Source of the DNA: Cervus elaphus
Lineage: Eukaryota > Chordata > Mammalia > Artiodactyla > Cervidae
Assembly: GCF_910594005.1 (NCBI RefSeq)
Contig: NC_057823.1
Span: 64,416,015-64,480,014 of the forward strand
DNA: 64,000 nt
Direction of reading: 5' to 3'
The notes beneath the pieces were generated by a model. That model worked only from the letters and a program-made list of their open reading frames with translations, did not search any database and was not told the DNA's origin. The position numbers and the translations under genes are program-made. Positions 44,737 through 55,724 of this stretch are shown one piece after another (within the stretch, counting starts at the first letter, position 1; each line of letters opens with the position of its first letter).

Positions 44737-45269
44737 GATAAGATCAGGGTTTGTCTCCTACCTCCTGTTCCCTTTTAATATATACTCTTCCTTGTTCTGG
44801 TGCCAGCTCCAAATGTCTTGTGTCCAAATGCTGTTCATTTGTTTGCTTTGCCCATTTCCCCAGAACACCCCACTTAGAATGTCTTTTCTGTGTATCAGTC
44901 AACAAGTATTTATATATTGGGGAAAAGTGTCTATAAAGTACCAACTAAATGCCAGGAGGTTTAGTGGTGAGGAAAAATACCTGTGATCTGTAGGGATTGT
45001 CAGGTCCTTGAATTCCTGTTGTGTGCTGTGTCTTAGGCTTGGCTTAGTAAGGGCTACAATAAGGCATGACAATATCTCTGCCTTCCAGGAGCTTACAGTC
45101 TGGGTGGGAATATAGAACAAGAAATTAGAACATTGTTAAAAACTAAAGTGTGGGAGAATTTGAATAATGCAGCAGGTTCTCCAAAAAGGGAGAGAGCAGT
45201 GTGGGTTAGGGTTTAGCACTATCCACAGGAATGTGAACACAGAGACTAAGGGTGAGCATCAAAGATTAG

Positions 45270-45400
45270 AGAGTTTCTTTATAACTGTCTAACTTCTCCA
45301 CTAGAATGCTGAGACCTTGCCTGCTTTGGTTACCCTCTATCACTAATATCTAAAACAGTACTTAGTAAATAGTTCATGAATGAATGAATGAGTATGCCTG
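45270..45400 (+). repeat. L2 LINE 3' end
   Basis: 'ctccactagaatgctgagac' and 'acagtacttagtaaatagtt', ending in (gaat)n, typical of the L2 terminus. Confidence 0.6.
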
Positions 45401-45854
45401 AGGGTGGAGGAGGAGATGAAGGGGGTAGAGGAGCCAGAGCCAGAGCATGGGCTCTACTTTTCTCCCCTGAGGATGTGGTTCTGAAGGTCCAGGTGTTAGT
45501 AAATTATCTCATAAATTGATCTCTAAAAATCTCTTCCTGCCCTGAGAACCTCTGATTCTGTGAGTCTAGTCCCTGTAGAAATGCTAATAGTTGATAATAG
45601 CTTAATATTGTATTCCTCCTAGAGTTATTTGCATTTTAACATTGAACTCCTGAAGATGCCTGCATCCCTAACTGGAGGAATTTTCGGTGCTGAGCCAGAA
45701 CCAGATGGGGGCATATTGTAGGCTGCAAGTAATGTGTCCCAGACTATTAGCTCACAAGGTTTTCTCTGCTCTATCTACCCACAAGGGTGATTCAGGAAGA
45801 ATGATTTTGGCAGCCATTCTTCTTACTCCAGGGAAAGTGGGAATTTTAGAGTTT

Positions 45855-45976
45855 CTTCCAGTTTCTTCCTCCTCTCTCCTTCTCTCCCCTTCCCTTACCC
45901 CTTTATCCCATCTTTCTTCTGTCCTTTCCCCCCTCTCTCCTCCCTTCCTCCCTTTCTTCTCCTCCTACTCCTTTGT
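45855..45976. repeat. Polypyrimidine tract (~120 bp)
   Basis: Almost pure C/T from 'tttcttccagtttcttcctc' to 'ttctcctcctactcctttg', with few purines. It carries the serine/proline/leucine-rich part of an open frame (45687-46064) that is otherwise featureless. Confidence 0.9.
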
Positions 45977-46173
45977 TGCTGAGTCAATGAATGGGTGTCT
46001 CCCCCGACGGTCCCCTAAATTATGTTCTCATAACTTGTCTGCCAGCTCTGATTTCCATCAGTAACAGGCTTGTAAATCTTAACTCTAGACTGGCAAGTGG
46101 TCCTCTAGGCTTATAAGAGAAAAATCGAGCAAGAGGTCCATAGTGAGTGTGTGTGTGTTTAAGAGAGAGAACA

Positions 46174-47093
46174 CAGTTCAGTTCAGTCGCTCAGTCGTGT
46201 CTGACTCTTTGCGACTCCATGGACTGCAGCATACCAGGCCTCCCTGTCCATCCCCGACTCCTGAAGTTTACTCAAACTCATGACCATCAAGTCAGTGATG
46301 CCATCCAATCATCTCATCCTCTGTTGTCCCCTTCTCCTCCCGCCTTCAATCTTTCCCAGCATCAGGATATTTTCCAATGAGTCAGTTCTTTGCATCAGGT
46401 GGCCAGAGTATTGGAATTTCAGCTTCAGCGTTAAGTCCTTCCAATGAATATTCAGGACTGATTTCCTTTAGGATGGACTGGTTAGATCTCCTTGCAGTCC
46501 AAGGGACTCTCAAGAGTCTTCTCCAACACTACAGTTCAAAAGCATCAATTTTTCGGTGCTCAGCTTTCTTCACAGTCCAACTTTCACATCCATACATGAC
46601 CACTGGAGAAACCATAGCCTTGACCAGATGGACCTTTGTTGGCAAAGTAATGTCTCTGCTTTTTAATATGCTATCTAGGTTGTTCATAACTTTCCTTCCA
46701 AGGAGTAAGCGTCTTTTAATTTCATGGCTGCAGTCACCATCTGCAGTAATTTTGGAGTCCCCAAAAATAAAGTCTGCCACTGTTTCCATTGTTCCCCCAT
46801 CTATTTTCCCATGAGGTGATGGGACCAGATGCCATGATCTTAGTTTTCTGAATGTTGAGCTTTAAGCCAACTTTTTCACTCTCTTCTTTCACTTACATCA
46901 AGAGGCTTTTTAGTTCTTCTTCACTTTCTGCCATAAGGGTGGTGTCATCTACATATCTGAGGTTATTGATATTTCTCCCGGCAATCTTAATTCCAGCTTG
47001 TGCTTCTTCCAGCCCAGTGTTTCTCATGATGTACTCTGCATATAAGTTAAATAAGCAGGGTGACAATATACAGCCTTGATGTACTCCTTTTCC
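46174..47093 (-). mobile_element. BovB LINE 3' part
   Basis: Antisense BovB from the gttca tail to the 'tgtactccttttcct' point. The minus frame near 46900-47090 shows GVHQGCILSPCLFNLYAEYI and RYVDDTTLMAESEEELKSLL. The catalytic box reads YVDD where the 36.2-kb copy has YADD. 46529-46789 continues the C-terminal region. Confidence 0.95.
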
Positions 47094-47168
47094 TGAATGT
47101 GGTCCACTGGAGAAGGAAATGGCAAACCACTTTAGTATTCTTGCCTTGAGAACCCCATGAATAGTATG
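47094..47168 (+). mobile_element. Inverted BovB 5' piece joined to the preceding BovB
   Basis: 'atgtggtccactggagaagg ... gaaccccatgaatagtatga' matches the 5' start of the near-full BovB (33843-33915) but on the + strand, directly abutting the antisense 3' part. This is a 5'-inversion structure. Confidence 0.8.
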
Positions 47169-47229
47169 AGGTGGCCATAGGTACACACAATTGATGGATT
47201 ATTGGATTAATGGGTCAGGGCCTTAGGCC

Positions 47230-47510
47230 CTATTGTATTAATACTTCTTAATGTTTAGAATGACATTCCTAGGTTCACCTGTGTATGTTCCATACCCACT
47301 GTACCATCCCATGTTGCCTCTTACCATAATCTTTGAACTGTCTACCATGGTCCTGAAGAGGACCCCCATTTTCCCTGCATTTGTGCTTTAATTCATGCTG
47401 TTTTTTGATGTATCATGCCCTCTGCCCTGATCTCTATGCTGCCAAATCCCACCTATTATGAAATCCTAGCTCATGAAGCCTTTCCTCACCTCCTTCTTAT
47501 CTGAGTAGAA
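47230..47510 (+). repeat. L2 LINE 3' fragment
   Basis: 'catgccctctgccctgatct', 'atgaaatcctagctcatgaa' and 'gcctttcctcacctccttct' follow the L2 pattern. Confidence 0.5.
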
Positions 47511-47759
47511 ACCTGAGTGAACAGAAGAGCAATGTATGCTAGAATCTGAGGGGAGAGTTTCTGGGCAGAGGAAAGACTCCATATCTGGAATCTACTGGGT
47601 AGATTTATGGACCCACACAGAGATCAGTCAATGTCCGATTCACTTTTGTATTTTTGTCAGTGGCGATAAGGTCTCGTGGAAAGAATTGGTGTTATTTCAG
47701 TGTTTTGAGGTTTAGACTTCTGAGTGGGAAAAGAGACATTAATGGGGTACTGTTGAGGT

Positions 47760-47960
47760 TTCAAATGCTTCACATTCATTTTCTCTTTTATTCTCAAAAT
47801 AACTCAAAATGAGGTGGGCATCATTGCCAGTCTGGAGATGAGGTAGCTGAAGCTCAGTGTAGCTCAGTGTTTGCTGGAGGTTACAGACCCAGAGAGAGTG
47901 GAGCTGGGGTTCTCTCTCCTGGCAGAGTCAATGCATTTACCCTTTGTTACATCACTTCCT
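47760..47960 (-). repeat. MIR SINE
   Basis: 'cacattcattttctctttta', 'tggagatgaggtagctgaag' and 'agagagtggagctggggttc' are in antisense MIR order, with a small internal repeat (agctcagtgt twice). Confidence 0.6.
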
Positions 47961-48139
47961 GCATCAGTTAACACAGACCAGGCTTCCTGGCTTGTCGGCA
48001 GCAGTGATGGTACTCAGTTTATTACTGGAATTCCTAAAACCCATGCCTGCTTCTAGTAGATGCCATCTAGAAATACAGGGGGTGTCAAAGTGTGGCTGAA
48101 CCTCTGCCTTTACTCTGCCCTGGCCGAGGTGCTTAGGAA

Positions 48140-48270
48140 GGGAGAACACTTAAATGAGGGGCCGAGAGACTTGGGTTTCAATTCTTGCTCAATAACTTGT
48201 TTTTTGGATATTCTGAGCCACTTAAACTCTTCTGGGTCTTAGTTTCCTATCTGCAAAGCAAATGCCCTAT
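48140..48270 (+). repeat. MIR fragment
   Basis: 'cgagagacttgggtttcaat', 'ggatattctgagccacttaa' and 'cttagtttcctatctgcaaa' are sense MIR. Confidence 0.7.
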
Positions 48271-48335
48271 TTAGTAATATAATAAAAATACAATAAAAAT
48301 GACCACAACAATAGCTACAACTGCTATTTTTTGAA

Positions 48336-48545
48336 CACTCAGACAGTAAAGAATCTGTCTGCAATGCAGGAGACTCAGGTTCGATCCCTGGGTTAGGAAG
48401 ATCTCCTGGAGAAGGGAATGGCTATCCACTCCAGTATTCTTGCTTGGGAAATCCCATGGACAGAGGAGCCTGGTGGGCTACAGTCAATGGAATTGGAAGG
48501 GTTGGGCATGACTGACCGACTGCCACTTTCACTTTTCACTTTTAC
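48336..48545 (+). mobile_element. Bov-tA SINE, head truncated
   Basis: 'acagtaaagaatctgtctgc', body 'ggagaagggaatggctatcc', end 'gccactttcacttttcactt'. Confidence 0.92.
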
Positions 48546-48679
48546 TTACTGTGAAGATACCATCCCACTAAATCTTTTGATAGTTTTATAAGGCAGGAAT
48601 GATCAATGTCTACCCCACCTCCCCAACAGAGAGAGTGACACTAGTTTTTACAGACAGGTCACACAAGTAGTGACTTTTA

Positions 48680-48960
48680 GGATAAAGATTGAGATCCTTA
48701 CCATAGCCTACAAAGTCCGGCATGAATTCTCTTCCCCCATCCCATCCCCCACACCTTACTTTCTGTGCTGCACTCTCTTTATTCTCCAATATGCTGTGAT
48801 TTCTTCTATGACTTGTTCTTTCTTGGACCAGGCTCTTCTCTGGAGATGTCATGCTTCCTTTCCTCTTCTGTTTGCTTAATGCTACCTATTCATTCTCCAG
48901 TTGTTAGTTCAACTCTCATCTCCTAAGGAAGCCTAAAAATAATCTAAAAATAGGCCCTTC
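48680..48960 (+). repeat. L2 LINE 3' fragment
   Basis: 'taccatagcctacaaagtcc', 'ctgtgctgcactctctttat' and 'ttagttcaactctcatctcc' lie in L2 order. Confidence 0.6.
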
Positions 48961-48981
48961 ATTTCTTTGGCCTGCTAATCA

Positions 48982-49250
48982 ACCTGAATGTTCATTGGAA
49001 GAACTGATGCAGAAGCTCAAGCTCCAATACTTTGGCCACCTGATGGTGGGAAAAGACCCTGATGCTGGGAAAGATTGAGGGCAGGAGGAGAAGAGGGCAA
49101 CAGAGGATGAGATGGCTGGATGGCATCGTCAACTCAATGGACATTATTTTGAGCAAACTCTGGGAGATAGTGGAGGGCAAGGAAGGCTGGCATGCTGCAG
49201 TCCATGGGGTCTCAGAGTCAGACACGACAGAATGACTGAATAATAATAAC
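48982..49250 (+). mobile_element. Old BovB LINE 3' terminus
   Basis: 'gaatgttcattggaagaact' through 'gtcagacacgacagaatgac', ending in an (aat)n tail in place of the gttca repeat. Diverged sense copy, cut at its 5' end. Confidence 0.9.
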
Positions 49251-49269
49251 AATACCCATTGACAGGAGG

Positions 49270-49735
49270 GGTCTATATCCTCACTCTTGGGTCTGAGCAG
49301 TTTATAACTGCTTTGATCAAGAGGGTGATGGAAGTGACATCACGTACTTATGAGGCTAGGTCATAATATACCCGGCAATTTCCACTTTGTTTGAATAGTG
49401 GTACTTGGAGTCCTGAGTCACCTCACAAGAACTCTGGCTTCTCTTAGAGTCTGTGCTGGAGGCGCTCTGGTCAGCAGCCAGCTGAGCTCCCCACTGACAG
49501 CAGCATGACCTGCTAGCCTTGTGAGTAACCTGTCCTAAACACCCAGCTCAGCCAAACCTTCAGAAGACTGCAGCCTCAGTGGATAACTGACTGAAACCTC
49601 ATTAGAGACCCAAGAGAGAATTCCCAACGAAGCCTTTCCAGAATATCTAACTCATGAAATTGTGACCTAAATAAAGTGATTGTTTTAAGCTATCAAATTT
49701 GGGAGCAGTGTATTGTATGGAAATAAATAACTTGA
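49270..49735 (+). mobile_element. Old LTR-type remnant with polyadenylation-like end
   Basis: 'ttcccaacgaagcctttcca', 'aactcatgaaattgtgacct' and 'aataaagtgattgttttaag', ending 'gtatggaaataaataact'. This is the tail layout of an ancient mammalian LTR family. Family not named, no genes. Confidence 0.45.
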
Positions 49736-49903
49736 ACAAAATTTTCCATGGGTACTTCCTTCTTGTCCATAACTAGTCTAGGTCAGTTTCCTTTTTAGAT
49801 CCTCTAATGTAACTAAATACCCCTTTTTCAGAGTCCTTGTCTCAGTTTGCAGTCATACATCCAGCAGTATAACTATTTTGCTATCTGTCTCCCCCACTAG
49901 ACT

Positions 49904-50442
49904 GGAAGCTTAATTTTATTATTTTTTTTCCCATTTATTTTTATTAGTTGGAGGCTAATTACTTTACAATATTGTAGTGGTTTTTGTCATACATTGACAT
50001 GAATCAGCCATGGATTTACATGTATTCCCCATCCCGATCCCCCCTCCCACCTCCCTCTCTACCCGATCCCTCTGGGTCTTCCCAGTGCACCAGGCCCGAA
50101 GCACTTGTCTCATGCATCCAACCTGGGCTGGTGATCTGTTTCAATATAGATAATATACATGTTTCGATGCTGTTCTCTCAGATCATCCCACCCTCGCCTT
50201 CTCCCACAGAGTCCAAAAGTCTGTTCTGTACATCTGTGTCTCTTTTTCTGTTTTGCATATAGGGTTATCGTTACCATCTTTCTAAATTCCATATATATGT
50301 GTTGGTATACTGTAATGGTCTTTATCTTTTTGGCTTACTTCATTCTGTATAATGGGCTCCAGTTTCATCCATCTCATTAGAACTGATTCAAATGAATTCT
50401 TTTTAATGGCTGAGTAATATTCCATGGTGGAAGCTTAATTTT
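49904..50442 (-). mobile_element. L1-BT 3' fragment, second 3'-UTR lineage, with TSD
   Basis: TSD 'ggaagcttaatttt' (49904-49917 and 50429-50442) encloses ~510 bp of antisense L1-BT 3' UTR plus the ORF2 end. It differs from the copies at 0.6, 1.8 and 37.3 kb by diagnostic text ('catgtttcgatgctgttctc', 'tgacatgaatcagccatgg'). The target ttttt/aaaa is a good L1 site. Confidence 0.95.
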
Positions 50443-50479
50443 TAAAAAAAAGAGCTGTGGCTGTTTTTGCTTGATTGTT

Positions 50480-50930
50480 GTATCATTTAGAGGTGTATTT
50501 GGCTTCAAGTAACAGGATATTAATAGTTGTGGCTTAATCCTGCAGGGGCTTGTTTCCCTTACAAAATATAAAATGTGGAGATAGGTGGCTAATGGTATTA
50601 GTTCAATTGCTCTGTGGCACTTACTTTTGAGAACCCAGGTACTTCCCCCTGCCTCTTTTTGGTCATACTCAGAGTGTTGTATTTTCATCTTTATGTTTGT
50701 GCCCTTGCTGGTGCAAGATTAGTACCTTAACTCTGGGTATTTTATCTTTATTCAACATCCCAATAAGGAGGAAGTAAAAATGATAGACAAAAAGGCTTTC
50801 CCCCCCACCTTATGCAGATCTCTTAGTTTCCCAGAAAGAAAGTCTCCAACAGACTTCTTTTTATGTCTCATTGATCAGAACTGAGTCACATGTTATGCAG
50901 AAGAGAGTTAATCCAGCAGGACAGAGGGTG
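50480..50930 (-). repeat. Ancient interspersed repeat, family not named
   Basis: 'ggcttcaagtaacaggatat' at one end and 'cagaactgagtcacatgtta' at the other resemble the same ancient repeat as at 12955-14160. Confidence 0.4.
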
Positions 50931-51022
50931 CTACTTTTAGAAGAGCCTGCTTGCAAGGTTGGCCCTTGGCTGGCCTCTGAGAACTCAGTATTTGACCTAA
51001 TCCCTAACAGATAAGGGTGGTT

Positions 51023-51228
51023 TGTGTTAGTCACTCAGTTAGGTCCAACTCTTTGTGACCCTATGGACTGTAGCCCATCAGGCTCCTCTGTCCATGGAAT
51101 TTTCCAGGCAAGAATACTGGAGTGGGTTGCCATTCCCTTCTCCAGAGGATCTTCCTGACCTAGGGATTGTACCTGGGTCTCCAGCATTGCAGGCAAACTC
51201 TTTACCCTCTGAACCACCAGGGGAGCCC
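51023..51228 (-). mobile_element. Bov-tA SINE
   Basis: 'gtgttagtcactcagttagg' to 'gaaccaccaggggagcccaa'. An imperfect direct repeat (agggtggttt / agagtggttt) flanks it. Confidence 0.94.
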
Positions 51229-51257
51229 AAGAGTGGTTTATGGCTCTTCAACTATTT

Positions 51258-51475
51258 GTGCTGTTAAGTCACTTCAGTTGTGTCCCACTCTTTGCAACTC
51301 TTTGGACTGTAGCCCACCAGACTCCTCTGTCTTTGGGGATTCTCCAGCAAGAATATTAGAAAGTGTTGCCATGCTCTCCTCCGGGGGATCCTCCCAACCC
51401 AGGGATCGAACCCTCATCTCCTGTGTCTCCTGCATTGGCCAGTAGATTCTTAACCACTGGTGCCACCTAGGAAGC
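51258..51475 (-). mobile_element. Bov-tA SINE, second in a row
   Basis: 'gctgttaagtcacttcagtt' to 'ccactggtgccacctaggaa'. It lies 30 bp from the previous Bov-tA in the same orientation, but is clearly a different subtype (long gctgttaagt start) and diverged, so it is not a simple duplication. Confidence 0.93.
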
Positions 51476-52345
51476 AATGTAATTTATGCTGAACATCTGC
51501 TTTTCTTCTGAGAGTATGGAATTTTGGTAATATGCTGAGCAGAGTGTGCTGAAATGACCAGTCCTCAGTAAAAAACTTCAACGCCAAGTCCAAATGAGCT
51601 TCCCTAGGCAAAAACATTGTGCATGTTACTGCATTATTTTGATTTTTAAAATTGAAGTATAATGGCATATAATATTATATTAATTTTAGGTATATAACAT
51701 AATGATTCAATATTTGTGTATATTGCAAAAAGATCAATACAATGGGTCTGGTCTAGTAAGATCTACTTTTTTTAACTTTCCAACATGCAATACAGTATTA
51801 TTAAGTATTGTCATCATGCTATACATTACATCCCCATGACATGTATTTTATAACTGGAAGTTTGTTCATTTTGATCTCCTTCACCCATTTTACCTGTCTT
51901 CTACCCCCAACCTCTCGCAACCAGCAATCTGTTCTCTGTATCTATGAGATGGGTCATTTAAAAAAAAATTCTACATGTAAATGTGATGCTATAGTGTTTG
52001 CTTTCCTCTGCCTGAATTTTTAGTGTAATACCCTCCAGGTCCATCCATGTTGTTACAAATTACAAATTTTCACTCTTTTTATAAGTTTTGTGAATATTTT
52101 TATGAGTAGTATTCCATTATATGTATTTGTGCAAGTGTGTATATATATATGTATATTTATGTATACACACACACACACATATATATATAAAATTTTCTTT
52201 ATCCATTCATCTGTTGGTGGATGTTTCCATATCTTGGCAATTGTAAATAATGTTGCAATGAATATGGGAGTGCAGATATCTTTCTGAGTGTTTTACTTTT
52301 CTTTGAATACCCAGGATTAGAATTGCTGGGTAATATGGTAGTTCT

Positions 52346-52572
52346 GCGTGTGTGTGTGCTAAGTTGCTTCAGTCATGTCCAACTCTGTCCAACCCTGTGG
52401 ACTATAGCCTGCCAGCCTCCTCCATCTGTGGGATTCTCCAGGCAAGAACACTGTAGTGGGCTGCCATGCCCTCCTGCAGGAAATCTGCGGGACCCAGGGA
52501 TCAAACCATCATCTCTTGCCTTTCCTGCATGGGCAGGTTGTTTCTTTACCACTAGCACCACCCACAAAGCCC
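52346..52572 (-). mobile_element. Bov-tA SINE nested in L1
   Basis: 'gctaagttgcttcagtcatg' to 'ctagcaccacccacaaagcc'. A perfect 11-bp TSD 'atggtagttct' (52335-52345 and 52573-52583) copies L1 sequence. Confidence 0.96.
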
Positions 52573-52905
52573 ATGGTAGTTCTACTTTTAATTTTTTGAG
52601 GTACCTCCATGCCATCTTCCACAGTAGCTACACCAATTAAATTCCCATGAACAGTGTACAAGTGTTCCCTTTTCTCCACATTCTTGCTAATAGTTATTTA
52701 CTGACTTTTTGAAAATAACCATTCTGACAGGTGTGAGGTGATACCTCACTGTGGTTCTGATGATTAGTGATCTAAAGCGTCTTTGCAACACTTGTTGACC
52801 ATCTGCATGTCATCTTTGGAAAAATGTCTCTTTAGATCCTCTGCCCTTTAAAGAATTTTTGCTGTTGAATTCTTTATATATTTTGGTTATTAACCTGTTA
52901 TCAGA

Positions 52906-53539
52906 TATTGGCATACCTCGTTTTATTGTGCTTTGCTGTATCACACTGACAGATGTTGTTTGTTTTTTCTTACAAATTGGAGGTTTGTGGTAACCCTTGG
53001 TCAAGCAAGTCTATCAGTGTTATTTTCCTACTTTGTGTGTCTGTGTCATATTTTGGTAATTCTTGCAATATTTTAAACATTTCTATATTATTATTTTGGA
53101 GGAAGAAATGTCAACTCACTCCAGTATCCTTGCCTGGAGAATGCCATGGACAGAGGAGCCTGGTGGACTACAGTCCATGGGGTCGCAAAGAGTCGGACAT
53201 GACTGAGCAACTAACATACACACACACAGACATTATTATTTTGTCATGGTGATCAATGATTAGTGAGCTCTGATATTGCTCTTAATACTATGGCTTGCTG
53301 AAGGCTCAGATTATAGTTAGCTTTTTTTTTTTTACCACTAATGTATTTTTAAAATTAGGTGTGTATATTGTTTTCTTAAAGCATAATATTATTGCACATT
53401 TAATGGACTTCAGTATGGACTAAACATAACTTATATGCCCTGGGAAACCAAAAAACTCATGTGACTTACTTTATTACAGTATTTGCTTTATTGTCATAGT
53501 CTGGAAGTGAACACACCATATCTCTGAGCAATGCCTGTA
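52906..53539 (+). mobile_element. Tigger1-type nonautonomous DNA transposon (mariner superfamily)
   Basis: Left end 'ttggcatacctcgttttatt' and inner 'acaaattggaggtttgtggt', 'caagcaagtctatcagtgtt' are Tigger1 sequence. The right end is 'gagcaatgcctg'. It is flanked by TA on both sides (52906-52907, 53538-53539), interrupting continuous L1 text. The transposase is internally deleted, leaving a ~500-bp derivative that was later split by a BovA SINE. Confidence 0.85.
53099..53231 (+). mobile_element. BovA-type SINE body nested in Tigger
   Basis: 'gaggaagaaatgtcaactca' to 'gactgagcaactaacataca' with a (ca)n tail. TSD 'attattattttg' (53087-53098 and 53232-53243), 12 bp, perfect. The tRNA head is absent. 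Confidence 0.94.
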
Positions 53540-53914
53540 TATTATTTGCAAATACTTTCACCCATTTAATGAGTTGCCTTTTCATTTTGTTGATAGTTTC
53601 CTTTGCTGTACAGACACTTTGTAGTCTGATATAGTCCCACTTGTTTATTTTTGGTTTCATTGCCTTTGTTTTTAGTGTCCAATCCAAAAATAATCATCAC
53701 CAAGACTGTTGTCAAGGAGTTAGCAAACTCTTCTCTTCTAGGAGTTTTAGGTATCAGGTTTTACACTCAAGTCTTTATCCATTTTCCGTTTCAATTTGGA
53801 GCCTTTTTGTTTCTTTTACTTGCCGAAATGCTCTAGCTAGGACTTCTGTTACTCTGTTGAATAAAAGTGATGAGAGTAGGCATCCTTGTCACTACATTTT
53901 TATTGTTGGCAAGC

Positions 53915-54290
53915 ACAAGCACACTCATGTGTCACCTCACCAGATGGAGATAGCTTCACAAAGCCTGGGCATGGATTTCTCTAGATTCTGCCTTGTGTCT
54001 TTTCCCCTTGATGATCTTATTATGTATCCTTCTGCTGTAATAAGCTTTAGCCATTAGTGCATTTAGAAAAACATCAAGTGTTTGCATGGTCTTTGAGACC
54101 CCGGGGATGCATGCTCATTGTAAGACTTATGACAAGGGGGATTGGGAGGAATTGCAATGACCAGTGATGATGAACACAATTCATCTTTTGACCTGAGAGA
54201 GGCCAAAGGGGCCCACCACCTGAACACACATGAGGTTCTGGGAGTGATTGGGAGAGGAGGATGTGTATGCATGTTGGAGAGTGATATTAA
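53915..54290 (+). repeat. LTR-like ancient remnant
   Basis: 'gtgtcttttccccttgatga', 'tcttattatgtatccttctg' and 'ctgtaataagctttagccat' resemble the R/U5 part of an old LTR. Weak. Confidence 0.4.
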
Positions 54291-54299
54291 AGCCTAAAA

Positions 54300-55100
54300 G
54301 AGTTCCTGGCACATAGAAAGTATATAATACATTTTGAGAGAGAAGGAAAAAGAATGAACTGAGCAGAGCTAGATTTTGGCTTCAGATACCATTTATTCCA
54401 AAGTGTAGATCTTAACTATTATGCTATATTGCCACTTCTGTTGCCTTCATTCCTTATAGTACTATTGGGAGAGTCACATAAAAGGGTTTTTTAAAGGACC
54501 ACACATCACACAGATGGGAAGGCTCTCTTGTCAGTCTCCATGAAGTGGCACAAGGCAAGGAAAATGGATAAAACAGCATCTACTTCTGTTCCATCTGGTG
54601 TTGTGTCTAGATTGGGTATTTTGGAAGTGCTGTTGGTTAATTTGGATGGGATTTTTAGTTTGTTTTCTTAAACAATTTCTGCATTAAGCCAAAATAATTT
54701 TACTTTAAGAAGCATTGCTTTCATTGGCCTTGCTTTTTAAGTAGCTCATTCTTCGTGAGGAAAAACTAGGAACTTTCAGGCAGTATTTTCTTTGTGGGTT
54801 GAGATGCCAGAGAAATTGTCCAACAGGATAGTTATAAGTGAAGGTAAGAGGCAGCAGGCAGCATAATGCTGAGAGTAGAGTGAAATCTTGCCTAGCCAGG
54901 GACTGTCCACGTGTGGTAGCTGACTGCAATGCGGAAGCTCTAAGCACAGCACGCGGCGCTCATAGGAGGTTCTCATGGCTCTTCCACTAAATCTGTTGTC
55001 ACCTCGGTCAATGTCTTCCTGCTACCCAAGGAAAAAAAAATATATCACTTTGATATATAGAGTATCAATTCCAAGAATGGCACTAGATTTAAGCCAGCTC
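54300..55100. other. Interval with no recognised feature
   Basis: A few degraded MIR/L2-like words (cctggcacatagaaagtata) but no clear element, and no splice-bounded frame with a domain. Confidence 0.4.
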
Positions 55101-55430
55101 AAGACTCTAATACAGAGAAACTAAGGTTCAGGGAAGGGAAGGGACTTGTCCAGTGTTACTAAGGAAGTCAGTGTCAGAGCCACAATGAGGAATCAGTTCT
55201 GGTGACTCTCAGCTACTGTGCTTTACCTTACATGTCAGAGACTACCAATGGTAGAGTGGGTATTAATAAATATTCCGTTAAGTTTATGTAGATCCTTATG
55301 ACTTCAAATCCTCATGATTTTCAGAGGTATACCTGTAACGAAAAGTGAGGAAATGGAGATATGGCATACCGAGTGGAGTTACTAAGATTTGAGCCCAGAT
55401 TTCTAACTCTGAAGTTTTGCTTTGTATACT
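55100..55430 (-). repeat. MIR SINEs (two)
   Basis: 55110-55230 ('cagagaaactaaggttcagg', 'gtcagtgtcagagccacaat') and 55310-55430 ('gaaaagtgaggaaatggaga', 'gatttgagcccagatttcta') are both antisense MIR. Confidence 0.7.
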
Positions 55431-55437
55431 ACTCTGG

Positions 55438-55650
55438 GGCTTACCTGGTGGCTCAGATAGTAAAGAATCCACTTGCAATGTGGGAGACCTGGGTTTGATC
55501 CCTAGGTTGGGAAGATTCCCTGGAGGAGGGCATGGCAACACACTCCAGTATTATTGCTTGGAGAATCCCCATGGACAGAGGAACCTGGTGGGCTACAATC
55601 CATGGGGTCACAAAGAGTCGGACATGATTGATTGGCTAAGCACACACATG
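55438..55650 (+). mobile_element. Bov-tA SINE
   Basis: 'gcttacctggtggctcagat' to 'ggacatgattgattggctaa'. A perfect 9-bp TSD 'ctactctgg' (55429-55437 and 55651-55659). Confidence 0.95.
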
Positions 55651-55724
55651 CTACTCTGGACAGTAGAATTTTAGCGATGATAATAGCAATTATTATGACT
55701 GCTACTCTCAGAAGACTCTTGGAT

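Larger units (their letters stand above)
51640..53905 (-). mobile_element. L1 LINE 3' half, host of nested elements
   Basis: Antisense L1 with a 3' UTR ('attgaagtataatggcatat') and ORF2 pieces at 51800-52345, 52573-52905 ('gtgaggtgatacctcactgt') and 53540-53905 ('cctttgctgtacagacactt', 'ccaaaaataatcatcaccaa'). A (TA)n/(CA)n microsatellite sits at 52139-52190. It is interrupted by a Bov-tA and a Tigger. Confidence 0.9.

Noticed and set aside
51023..51475. Two neighbouring Bov-tA SINEs as a tandem duplication
   Set aside because: Same orientation, but clearly different subtypes and diverged. The first has its own imperfect flanking repeat, so independent insertions are more likely.
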